A stretch of 47,403 bases of DNA, taken from Pyxidicoccus fallax. GTDB lineage: Bacteria > Myxococcota > Myxococcia > Myxococcales > Myxococcaceae. The stretch covers positions 1 to 47,403 of the forward strand of contig NZ_JABBJJ010000055.1 in NCBI RefSeq assembly GCF_012933655.1. The letters run 5' to 3'. Positions within the stretch are counted from its first letter, which is position 1; every line of letters begins with the position of its first letter. Made by a program: the position numbers and the translations under genes. The notes beneath the pieces are model-generated. The model did not search any database. It was not told the DNA's origin and saw only the letters and a program-made list of their open reading frames with translations. Shown in pieces: positions 16,366-23,802 of this stretch.

Positions 16366-17838
16366 ATGACCACGAATACCCGACAGACCAGAACACCACG
16401 AGGAGTCGGACTCCTCGGGACACTCGTCCTCACGCTCGTGAGCCTGTGCTGGCCCGGCGCCACGGCGCACGCGCAGGCGTGGACGCTGAGCAACGCGCAG
16501 CGGCAGGCGTTCCTGCACTACTACGCGCCCATCGTCTTCAAGCGCGCCAATGGCAACGACAGCCGGCACGGCTACGACTGGATTACGAACTTCGACTTCG
16601 ACCAGGACGGGGACTTCTCCAACAACAAGCTGCACTGGAAGGACATCGACCAGTACGTCGACGCGGCGCGCGCCGGGACTGGCGCGTACAGCCACTGGCG
16701 CATCCGCCCCACCCTCTACACGTCGCTCATCGAGTTCATGGACGGAGGCAGCAAGAACCTCGTCCTCACGTACCACGTCTACCACGCGCTCGATAAGAAC
16801 GCGGCCGGCGACTACCAGCTCCACGATTGGGAGCGGGTGGAGATGCTGGTGAAGAACGTCGTGGGCTCGCCGGGCGGCGGCGAGTCCGTCGCGTTCGCCG
16901 TCGTCACCCAGCACAAGCGCAACGTCGTGCGCACCCAGGGCAGCGCCGAGCTCAACTTCATGCAGACGGCCACGGGCAAGCATCTGCTCATCTGGCAGGC
17001 CGAGTGGTCCGACAAGCTGCTGGCCCCCCACGGGCAGGAGCTGCGCTTCGTCGGCGACCCGTACTCGTGGATTGCCGCGCAGCTGGCGACCCCCACCGCG
17101 AAGGCGGAGGTCGACGTGAACAACGACGATGGCCGGAAGAAGGTGCACTACGCCTTCGTGCCGCAGGGCTCGCCCTCGGCGGTCTCCACGCTGGGCGCGC
17201 GGGCCATCAGCTACGCGACGGCGGACTCGCTCGCGAGCCGCTCCGACAACGGCGACTCGGTGACGTGGCCCAACGTCAAGCGCGTCACCTACGAGCTGCA
17301 GGACATCGCGGACATCCTGCCCACGCATTGGCAGCACGGCGGCTACGCGACGCACTGGCTGGGCACGGCCCCGATACTCGACTTCTGGATGGAGAGCCCC
17401 ATCCTCAACGAGGCCGGCGTGGGCGAGGTCAGCAGCGGCATGCAGCGCTTCTTCGCCAAGACGCGGGACATCGAGGGCGAGGACGACCGCGAGGGCTACA
17501 TCGCGAAGAAGTGGTTCTTCGGCACCTACGAGCTGAACGCCAACGCCTCGGACACGGGCGGCGGAGGCTCGGGCGCCTTCCATGACAACGCGTGGGCCAG
17601 CACGGTGCCGGACTCGCGCGGGCAGACGCGCGCGAGCGCCAGTGGCTACAGCACCTCTCCCAACTCGTTCTGGTGGCAGCACGACTACTTCGTCCACTCC
17701 GGCGTGGTGGACTCGACCGACGGCATGGAGGCGGGCTTCTGGCTCCCGGGGCCCTGGTACCTGCCGGCGTACGGCGGCTTCGACGGGCGCTGGGTGCAGC
17801 TCTTCGACGACCGTCCAGGGTACGAGCCCGCTCCCTGA
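16366..17838 (+). CDS. Exported protein with HDWE motif (NLP/Vps62-like?), unknown function
   Basis: 490 aa from ATG 16366, with a long signal peptide (residues about 1-37, ending TAHAQA). The mature part starts with a tyrosine-rich LHYYAPIVFKRANGNDSRHGYDW, then an acidic FDFDQDGDFSNN patch. YHVYH (136-140) is followed 12 residues later by HDWE (153-156). The order YH...HDWE, with the E next to a hydrophobic strand, recalls necrosis-inducing NLP/NPP1 proteins (GHRHDWE) and Vps62-type proteins, where these residues bind a metal. The resemblance is short, and the protein is twice the length of an NLP. The C-terminus is rich in Trp, Gly and Ser. No neighbour suggests a role. Confidence 0.75.
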   Translation: MTTNTRQTRTPRGVGLLGTLVLTLVSLCWPGATAHAQAWTLSNAQRQAFLHYYAPIVFKRANGNDSRHGYDWITNFDFDQDGDFSNNKLHWKDIDQYVDAARAGTGAYSHWRIRPTLYTSLIEFMDGGSKNLVLTYHVYHALDKNAAGDYQLHDWERVEMLVKNVVGSPGGGESVAFAVVTQHKRNVVRTQGSAELNFMQTATGKHLLIWQAEWSDKLLAPHGQELRFVGDPYSWIAAQLATPTAKAEVDVNNDDGRKKVHYAFVPQGSPSAVSTLGARAISYATADSLASRSDNGDSVTWPNVKRVTYELQDIADILPTHWQHGGYATHWLGTAPILDFWMESPILNEAGVGEVSSGMQRFFAKTRDIEGEDDREGYIAKKWFFGTYELNANASDTGGGGSGAFHDNAWASTVPDSRGQTRASASGYSTSPNSFWWQHDYFVHSGVVDSTDGMEAGFWLPGPWYLPAYGGFDGRWVQLFDDRPGYEPAP

Positions 17839-17867
17839 GCTTCCGGGAGCGGACCGGACCGGCTACC

Positions 17868-19004
17868 TCACCGCGCGCCGCAGAAGTGCGCCACGGCGCG
17901 CGACAGCACGGCCTCGCAGCGCACCAGGTCGTCCACGGGGACGTACTCACCCGTCTGGTGCGCCACGCGGATGTCGCCGGGGCCGAACACCACGGCCTCG
18001 GCGCCCAGCTCCGTCATCTGCGGCGCCTCCGTGCCGAAGGACACCGTGGTGGACGCGTTGCCGCTGGCCTCCGCCAGGAAGCGCACCACCTCCGCGTCCG
18101 CCTTCGTATTCACACCCCGGTCCGTGCGCAGCACGCGGATGTGCGCCTCGTACGCCGGCTCGTCGCGCACCAGCTCCTGGCGGATGCTCTCCAACAGCTG
18201 CGGCACCCGCTCCGGCGGCTGGCCGGGAATGGGGCGCCACTCCACGATGAAGCGGCACGCGCCCGGGATGATGTTCTTCGCCTTGCCGCCCTGGATGACG
18301 CCCACGTTCACCGTGGTGAAGGGCGGCTGGAAGCCCTCGTCCCGCTCGTCGCGCAGCACCGTGGTGGCCAGGTGCTCCAGGCGCTGGAGGAAGCGGCCCG
18401 CGCGGAAGATGGCCGACGCGCCCGACTCCGGGTACGCGCTGTGCCCCTCCTTCCCCAGCACCTCCACCTCCGCCAGGCAGTAGCCCTTGTTGGCGCGCAC
18501 CGGCGTCAGGCGCGTGGGCTCGCCGACAATCGCGTGCCGCGCGCGGCCCAGCCCCGCCTGCACCAGCTTCTTCGCGCCCACCAGGCCCACCTCTTCATCC
18601 GCGGTGAGCACCACCATCAGCGGGGCCCGCAGGCGCTCGGCCTTCAGCGCCGCCGTCAGCGCGCAGGCGATGAAGCCCTTGGTGTCACACGCGCCGCGCG
18701 CGTAGAGCTTCCCGTCCTTCTCCGTCAGCCGCAGCGCGTCCGTCCACGCCGGGTCATACGGCACGCAGTCGGTGTGCCCCACCAGCGCCAGCTCCGCGCG
18801 GCCGGTGCCGCCCTTCACCGCGACGAGGTTCACCTTCTCCACGCCCGCGTCATCGGTGTAGCGCTGGCGCTCGGCCGAGAAGCCCGCGGCCTCCAGCTTC
18901 GCCTGCGCGTAGTCGACCAGTGGGGCGTTGGGACGGGCGGACGTGGTGTCCATCGCCACCAGCTCCGTCAGGGTGGCGCGCAGCGCGGGCAACGTGTCGC
19001 TCAT
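17868..19004 (-). CDS. argE: Acetylornithine deacetylase-like M20 metallopeptidase
   Basis: 378 aa. The ATG at 19004 is preferred because GGAGG stands 8 nt upstream; the longer frame to 19139 runs into the 3' end of the neighbour. M20 dizinc signature: H77 and D79 in ALVGHTDCVPYD, D107 in GACDTKGF, catalytic E137 and ligand E138 in TADEEVG, and later GEPT and GKEGHSAYPE. ArgE-type enzymes deacetylate N-acetylornithine in arginine synthesis. Related M20 enzymes such as succinyl-diaminopimelate desuccinylase cannot be fully excluded. The ribosome site lies in one arm of an inverted repeat. It is 76 bp downstream of a TIKI-like lipoprotein gene on the same strand. Confidence 0.87.
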   Translation of the reverse strand: MSDTLPALRATLTELVAMDTTSARPNAPLVDYAQAKLEAAGFSAERQRYTDDAGVEKVNLVAVKGGTGRAELALVGHTDCVPYDPAWTDALRLTEKDGKLYARGACDTKGFIACALTAALKAERLRAPLMVVLTADEEVGLVGAKKLVQAGLGRARHAIVGEPTRLTPVRANKGYCLAEVEVLGKEGHSAYPESGASAIFRAGRFLQRLEHLATTVLRDERDEGFQPPFTTVNVGVIQGGKAKNIIPGACRFIVEWRPIPGQPPERVPQLLESIRQELVRDEPAYEAHIRVLRTDRGVNTKADAEVVRFLAEASGNASTTVSFGTEAPQMTELGAEAVVFGPGDIRVAHQTGEYVPVDDLVRCEAVLSRAVAHFCGAR

Positions 19005-19012
19005 GGGGACGA

Positions 19013-19067
19013 CCTCCAGGGGCCGCGTCATGCCACCGCCGGGCACGGCGCGCCAGCCCCCTGGAGG
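19013..19067 (-). promoter_or_regulatory. Inverted repeat covering the argE ribosome-binding site
   Basis: Perfect 10-bp arms CCTCCAGGGG (19013-19022) and CCCCTGGAGG (19058-19067) with a 35-nt spacer, between the stop at 19081 and the argE start at 19004. In the reverse-strand RNA the second arm contains the GGAGG that should serve argE. The hairpin could end the upstream transcript or hold argE translation low. Confidence 0.45.
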
Positions 19068-19080
19068 CCCCTCCCCTCCA

Positions 19081-20589
19081 TCAGTGGACGGAAGCCACCG
19101 AGCGCCCCGACTCCGTTGGCGGGTGCACCGAGTTGTCATCCGCCCCCGGCCGGCCCATCCCCTTGTGCACCGCCGGAGCCGACGCGTTCACCGGCCCCAC
19201 GTAGAAGACCCCGTGGTAGCCCTCATCGTTCGCCCCGCCCCACGTGTGGACGAAGAAGCGCTCCCCGTTGTCGCGGCCCTTCGCCTGGCGCACGCCGCAG
19301 TCCAGCGTGTTCTTCTTGCCCTTGCCGTCCACCGCGCAGATCCACGCCGACCCGCTGTCGTACGCCATGTCCAGCGCCACCACGTCGTCCAGCGCCTCGC
19401 TCAGCAGTAGCCCCATGGGCTTGTACTTCTTGTCCCACGGCAGCCCCTCCTCCGTGCGCGCGTGGATGTTGCCCGACAGCACCATGTAGAAGCGGTTCCG
19501 CGCCGACTCCACCTGATGCTTCACCGTGGCCGCCATCGCATTCTCACGCGCCTGGCCCTGGCCCTTCGGGTGGTCGAAGACGAAGGCGTCCACGTCCAGC
19601 CCCCGCGAGCGCAGCTGACGCAGCTGCTCCAGCATGTTCGCCATCGCCTCGCTGCTGCGGCCATCCGGGTACGGGCTGCGCCAGAAGGGCGCGTCCATCA
19701 GCTTCAACCAGTCCTCCTCCGCGCCCGCGCTGTCCAGGAAGGCGTCCACCCGCGCCTGGCTCTCCAGCGGCAGCTCCAGCCCCACCGTCACCGGCACGCC
19801 CGCCACCGTCGCCTGACACGCCGCCTGCGCCACGAAGCGCGGCACCTCCTGCGTGCCGTGCATCTCACCCAGCAGCAGCACCCCACCCTTCTTCACCTGC
19901 TTGCCCAGGCCGATGATGGGCATCCCGCACTCCATGGCCAGCGCGCTGGGCGCCTCCTTCGCCGTGGGGGCCTTGGCCACCACCTGCACGGGCTGGGGCG
20001 TGTCCTTCTCCAGCCGGGGCGCGACCCCGTGGAACACCCGCCACTCCATCAGCAGGTCCCGCGACCCCTGGGCGGACTCCGCGTAGAAGGAGTTCTCTCC
20101 GCGCGGCGCATCGAAGCGGTCCTCCATGTCCTCCGCGGTGAAGATGGTGTCGTACGCCTCCGGGTTCGTCGCGATGGCCTGCGGGCTCACGCCGATGTGC
20201 GACAAGCCCACCGAGCGGTTGACGCCCCAGTCCAGCTCCTTGCCCGGCTGGGACAGCGCCTTGTTCGCGCTCTTGGTGATGCGGATGACCCAGAGCTTGC
20301 TCTTCGTGGGGGACTCGCGCTTGCCCAGCACGAGGTAGCGGTGCCAGAAGCCCGCGACCTTCGAGCCGCCGAACTCCTGCCGCCACTCCGTCTGCAGCAC
20401 CATGCTGCCCTTGTCCTCACGGAAGGGCAGGTCGTTCTCCGTGAAGAACTGGCGCACCTGCGGCCAGACCTCCTCCAGGGGCCGGTCGTAGATGGCCTCC
20501 CGGTCCGGAATGTCCCAGGCCCCCTGACGGGCCGCACAGCCCACCAGCAAACACATCAGCGTCACCACCGCGAAGACTGTCGAGCGCAT
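19081..20589 (-). CDS. Lipoprotein with C-terminal TIKI/ChaN-like domain, paralogue A
   Basis: 502 aa with a lipobox (LLVGC, C18), so an acylated envelope protein. Residues about 30-130 (IYDRPLEEVWPQVRQFFTEN ... KLWVIRITKS) form an alpha/beta domain resembling BamC/NlpB-like modules; this is inference. A variable linker follows. Residues about 230-460 carry GVLLLGEMHGTQEVPRFVAQ and VTVGLELPLESQARVDAFL, then VLSGNIHART, the layout of the TIKI/ChaN/erythromycin-esterase superfamily whose Glu-His and later His residues are catalytic or heme-binding. Two paralogues lie upstream at 22231 and 23803. Compared with them it has its own linker (SVGLSHIGVSP...) and a VDGKGKKNTLDC segment. The actual reaction is unknown. 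Confidence 0.82.
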   Translation of the reverse strand: MRSTVFAVVTLMCLLVGCAARQGAWDIPDREAIYDRPLEEVWPQVRQFFTENDLPFREDKGSMVLQTEWRQEFGGSKVAGFWHRYLVLGKRESPTKSKLWVIRITKSANKALSQPGKELDWGVNRSVGLSHIGVSPQAIATNPEAYDTIFTAEDMEDRFDAPRGENSFYAESAQGSRDLLMEWRVFHGVAPRLEKDTPQPVQVVAKAPTAKEAPSALAMECGMPIIGLGKQVKKGGVLLLGEMHGTQEVPRFVAQAACQATVAGVPVTVGLELPLESQARVDAFLDSAGAEEDWLKLMDAPFWRSPYPDGRSSEAMANMLEQLRQLRSRGLDVDAFVFDHPKGQGQARENAMAATVKHQVESARNRFYMVLSGNIHARTEEGLPWDKKYKPMGLLLSEALDDVVALDMAYDSGSAWICAVDGKGKKNTLDCGVRQAKGRDNGERFFVHTWGGANDEGYHGVFYVGPVNASAPAVHKGMGRPGADDNSVHPPTESGRSVASVH

Positions 20590-20775
20590 CGTTCCTCTCG
20601 CGAATCAAGCCCCCTCGAGGAAACGGCGCAACGCACGGCGACATATCGCTCGACGCCACGCGCTCCCGCTCGAGACCCGACACATGCCGCACGCCGAGGG
20701 ACGCACGCCTCTCGCAATCCACCCCGCGCGCGAGCGCTCCCACGGGGGCTCGCACGCGGCGAGACGGGTTCGTTC

Positions 20776-22164
20776 TCAGGCGTACAGCGTGCGCGACAGT
20801 CCCTGGAAGGCGCGGCCGCTCTCCTCGGCCATGGCGTGGCGCCCGTCCCGCACCACCAGACGTCCGGCCACCGCCACCTCGCGCACCGCGCCCTTCTCCG
20901 CTCCCAGCACGATGGCGGCAAGCATCGACTCCGGGCTCGCGCCGAGGAGTGACGGGTGGTTCAGGTCCACGGTGAAGAAGTCCGCGGGCGCGCCCGGCTC
21001 CAGCCTTCCCGTGGGCAGCCCCAGACTGTGCGCTCCCTCCACCGTGGCCATGTCCAGCAGGCGCGCCGCCAGCCCGCTCATCTCGCCCCGTCCCGGGTCC
21101 AGCACCGCGCGCCGCAGCCGCGCGAGCCGCAGGTGACCTTCCAGCTGGCGCGCCTCGTCCAGCAGGTCCACCGTGGCCTGACTGTCCGAGCCCAGGCTGA
21201 TGCGCGCCCCCGCGGAAACCAGCGCGTCCGCGGGGACGATGCCGTCCCCCAGGTTGCGCTCGGTGGACGGGCACGCGCACACCGTGGCCTTCGCCATGCC
21301 CAGCAGCGTCACCTCCGCCGACGACAGATGGACGCCGTGCACGGCGGTGAAGCCCGGCCCGAGCAGCCCCACGTCCGCCAGCAGCGCCACCGGCCGCAGG
21401 CCGTTCTCGGCGAGGCACGCCTCGATTTCCTTCGGCTGCTCCGCCACGTGCATGTGCACGGGCATGTTCCGCGCCGGAGCGCTGGCGAGCGCGGTCAACC
21501 ACTCGCGAGGCACCGCGCGCACGCTGTGCGGAGCCAGTCCCACGTTGACCAGCGCGTCGCCCTTCGTCTCGCGGGCGAGCGACTCCGCCGAGGCGACGAA
21601 GGCGTCCACGTCCTTGTCGATGAAGCGACGCTGGCGCGGGTTCTCCGGCACCTGGAAGCCGGCGCGCGCGTAGCCCACGCGCAGCAGGCAGATGCGCAGG
21701 CCCACGTCCCGCGCGGCGCGGATGACGGCGTGGGCCAGGGTGTTGCGGTCCGCGTAGGGCGTGCCGTCCGCCTGGTGGTGCAGGTAGTGGAACTCGCCCA
21801 CGGTGGTGATGCCGGCCAGGGCCATCTCCACGAAGGCCTGCCGCGAGGCGACGTACACGTCGTCCGGGCCCAGCGCCTCCGCGGCGCGGTACATGGCCTC
21901 GCGCCAGCTCCAGAAGTCGTCCGCCTCGCGGCCCGCCGCCACGTACTCGGTGCGGCCGCGGATGAGGCGCTGGAAGGCGTGGGAGTGGCCGTTGACGAGC
22001 CCCGGCAGCAGCGCGCGTCCCGGCAGCCGGACGGTGCGCGCCCCGGCGGGCACGGGGCCCTCGTGGAGGATGAGGCCCTCCGCGCTCACGCAGAGGGAGT
22101 GCCCTTCCTGGAACCGGCCCTTCGTGTAGAGGAGGTCCGGCTGGTAGACGGTGAGTTCAGTCAC
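20776..22164 (-). CDS. hutF: Formimidoylglutamate deiminase HutF
   Basis: 462 aa, an amidohydrolase-fold enzyme. HutF converts N-formimidoyl-L-glutamate to N-formyl-L-glutamate in histidine degradation. The metal site is NGHSHAFQR, with later HMHVAEQ, HGVHLS and GSDSQATVDLLDEAR. TVCACPSTERNLGDGIVP matches HutF better than guanine deaminase or SAH deaminases. The ATG at 22164 follows no strong ribosome site. It lies alone among the TIKI-like lipoproteins; no hutH, hutU, hutI or hutG is in the window, so it is either detached from the pathway genes or was inserted into the paralogue array. Confidence 0.9.
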   Translation of the reverse strand: MTELTVYQPDLLYTKGRFQEGHSLCVSAEGLILHEGPVPAGARTVRLPGRALLPGLVNGHSHAFQRLIRGRTEYVAAGREADDFWSWREAMYRAAEALGPDDVYVASRQAFVEMALAGITTVGEFHYLHHQADGTPYADRNTLAHAVIRAARDVGLRICLLRVGYARAGFQVPENPRQRRFIDKDVDAFVASAESLARETKGDALVNVGLAPHSVRAVPREWLTALASAPARNMPVHMHVAEQPKEIEACLAENGLRPVALLADVGLLGPGFTAVHGVHLSSAEVTLLGMAKATVCACPSTERNLGDGIVPADALVSAGARISLGSDSQATVDLLDEARQLEGHLRLARLRRAVLDPGRGEMSGLAARLLDMATVEGAHSLGLPTGRLEPGAPADFFTVDLNHPSLLGASPESMLAAIVLGAEKGAVREVAVAGRLVVRDGRHAMAEESGRAFQGLSRTLYA

Positions 22165-22201
22165 GCCGCCAGCGTACGTCAGCGCGCCGGAGGGCGCAGC
22201 A

Positions 22202-22221
22202 GCGGCGGCACCCTCCGCCGC
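22202..22221 (-). terminator. Hairpin after paralogue B
   Basis: Arms GCGGCGG (22202-22208) and CCGCCGC (22215-22221) around a 6-nt loop, 10 bp beyond the stop of the lipoprotein gene at 22231. No U tract. It is a possible terminator separating it from hutF. Confidence 0.4.
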
Positions 22222-22230
22222 CAGCCACCG

Positions 22231-23706
22231 TCATCGAACGGACGCGAAGTCCGTCCCCTCGTCCTTCACCGGGTGGCCCGAGTTGTCATTCCCACCCGGC
22301 CGGCCCAGCCCCTTGTGCACCGCCGGAGCCGACGCGTTCACCGGCCCCACGTAGAAGACCCCGTGATAGCCCGCGTCGTTCGTCCCGCTCCAGCGGTGCA
22401 CGAAGAAGCGGTCCCCGTTGTCCCGGCCCTTCGCCTGACGGATGCCGCAGTCCAGCTTGTCCTGCACGCCCTTGCTGTCCACCGCGCAGATCCACGCCGA
22501 GCCGTTGTCATACGCCATGTCCAGCGCCACCACGTCATCCAGCGCATCACTCAGCAGCAGCCCCATGGGCTTGTACTTCTTGTCCCACGGCAGGCCCTCC
22601 TCCGTGCGCGCGTGGATGTTGCCCGACAGCACCACGTAGAAGCGGTTCCGCGCCGACTCCACCTGATGCTTCACCGTGGCCGCCATCGCATTCTCACGCG
22701 CCTGCCCCTGCCCCTTCGGATGGTCGAAGACGAAGGCATCCACGTCCAGCCCCTGCGAGCGCAGCTGGCGCAGCTGCTCCAGCATGTTCGCCATCGCCTC
22801 GCTGCTGCGGCCGTCCGGGTACGGGCTGCGCCAGAAGGGGGCCTCCATCAGCTTCAGCCAGTCCTCCTCCGCGCCCGCGCTGTCCAGGAAGGTGTCCACC
22901 CGCGTTTGGCTCTCCAGCGGCAGCTCCAGCCCCACCGTCACCGGCACGCCCGCCACCGCCGCCTGACACGCCGCCTGCGCCACGAAGCGCGGCACCTCCT
23001 GCGTGCCGTGCATCTCACCCAGCAGCAGCACCCCGCCCTTCTTCACCTGCTTGCCCAGGCCGATGATGGGCAGGCCGCACTCGATGGCCATCGCGCTGGG
23101 CGCCTCCTTCGCCGTGGGGGCCTTGGCCACCTGCACCGGCTTGGGCGCGTTCTCCTCCTTCATCAGCTTCGGGGCCACCGCCTTGAACACCCGCCACTCC
23201 ATCAGCAGGTCCCGCGAGCTCTGCCCCGACTCCGCGAAGAAGGAGTTCTCACCCCGCGGCATGTCCAGGCGGTCTTCATAGTCCTCGAAGGTGAGCCCCG
23301 GAGTCTCGGCCACCTCGCCGCCGAACATGTTCCGGTTCACGCCCCAGTCGATCTCCCTGCCCGGCTGGGCGAGTGCCTTGTTCGAGCTCTTGGTGATACG
23401 GATGACCCAGAGCTTGCTCTGCGTGGGGGACTCGCGCTTGCCGAGCACCAGATAGCGGTGCCAGAAGCCCGCGACCTTCGAGCCGCCGAACTCCTGCCGC
23501 CACTCCGTCTCCAGCACCATGCTGCCCCTGTCCTCGCGGAAGGGCAGGTTGTTCTCCGTGAAGAACTGGCGCACCTGCGGCCACAGCTCCTCCAGGGGCC
23601 GGTCGTAGATGGCCTCCCGGTCCGGGACGTCCAGGTCGCTCATGCGGGCCGCGCAGCCCGCCAGCATGCAAGACAGAACTACCGCCGCGTAGACCCACGC
23701 GCGCAT
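22231..23706 (-). CDS. Lipoprotein with C-terminal TIKI/ChaN-like domain, paralogue B
   Basis: 491 aa with lipobox MLAGC (C18). Same architecture as its paralogues: an envelope lipoprotein, an N-terminal BamC-like region, a linker, then the catalytic-type domain with GEMHGTQEVP, GLELPLESQTRVDTFL, FVFDHPKGQGQ and VLSGNIHART. The linker here is NMFGGEVAETPGLTFEDYED, the shortest of the three. From RDLLMEWRVFKAVAPKLM onward it is almost identical to paralogue C, including the KEENAPKPVQVAKAP segment that paralogue A lacks. GGAGGGGG stands 7 nt before ATG 23706. It is separated from paralogue C by a 12-bp hairpin. Confidence 0.82.
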   Translation of the reverse strand: MRAWVYAAVVLSCMLAGCAARMSDLDVPDREAIYDRPLEELWPQVRQFFTENNLPFREDRGSMVLETEWRQEFGGSKVAGFWHRYLVLGKRESPTQSKLWVIRITKSSNKALAQPGREIDWGVNRNMFGGEVAETPGLTFEDYEDRLDMPRGENSFFAESGQSSRDLLMEWRVFKAVAPKLMKEENAPKPVQVAKAPTAKEAPSAMAIECGLPIIGLGKQVKKGGVLLLGEMHGTQEVPRFVAQAACQAAVAGVPVTVGLELPLESQTRVDTFLDSAGAEEDWLKLMEAPFWRSPYPDGRSSEAMANMLEQLRQLRSQGLDVDAFVFDHPKGQGQARENAMAATVKHQVESARNRFYVVLSGNIHARTEEGLPWDKKYKPMGLLLSDALDDVVALDMAYDNGSAWICAVDSKGVQDKLDCGIRQAKGRDNGDRFFVHRWSGTNDAGYHGVFYVGPVNASAPAVHKGLGRPGGNDNSGHPVKDEGTDFASVR

Positions 23707-23760
23707 TGACTACCCCCTCCGGAAATCGTTTCTCAACAGGGCAAGGATGCCACGAACACC

Positions 23761-23788
23761 GCCTCGCGGACGTGCCCGTCCGCGAGGC
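23761..23788 (-). terminator. Strong hairpin between paralogues B and C
   Basis: Perfect 12-bp stem GCCTCGCGGACG (23761-23772) / CGTCCGCGAGGC (23777-23788) with loop TGCC, 14 nt after the stop of paralogue C. It lacks a clear U run, but stem quality suggests termination or RNA end protection. It implies the paralogues are not one simple transcript. Confidence 0.6.
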
Positions 23789-23802
23789 AGCCAACGCTAC
23801 TT

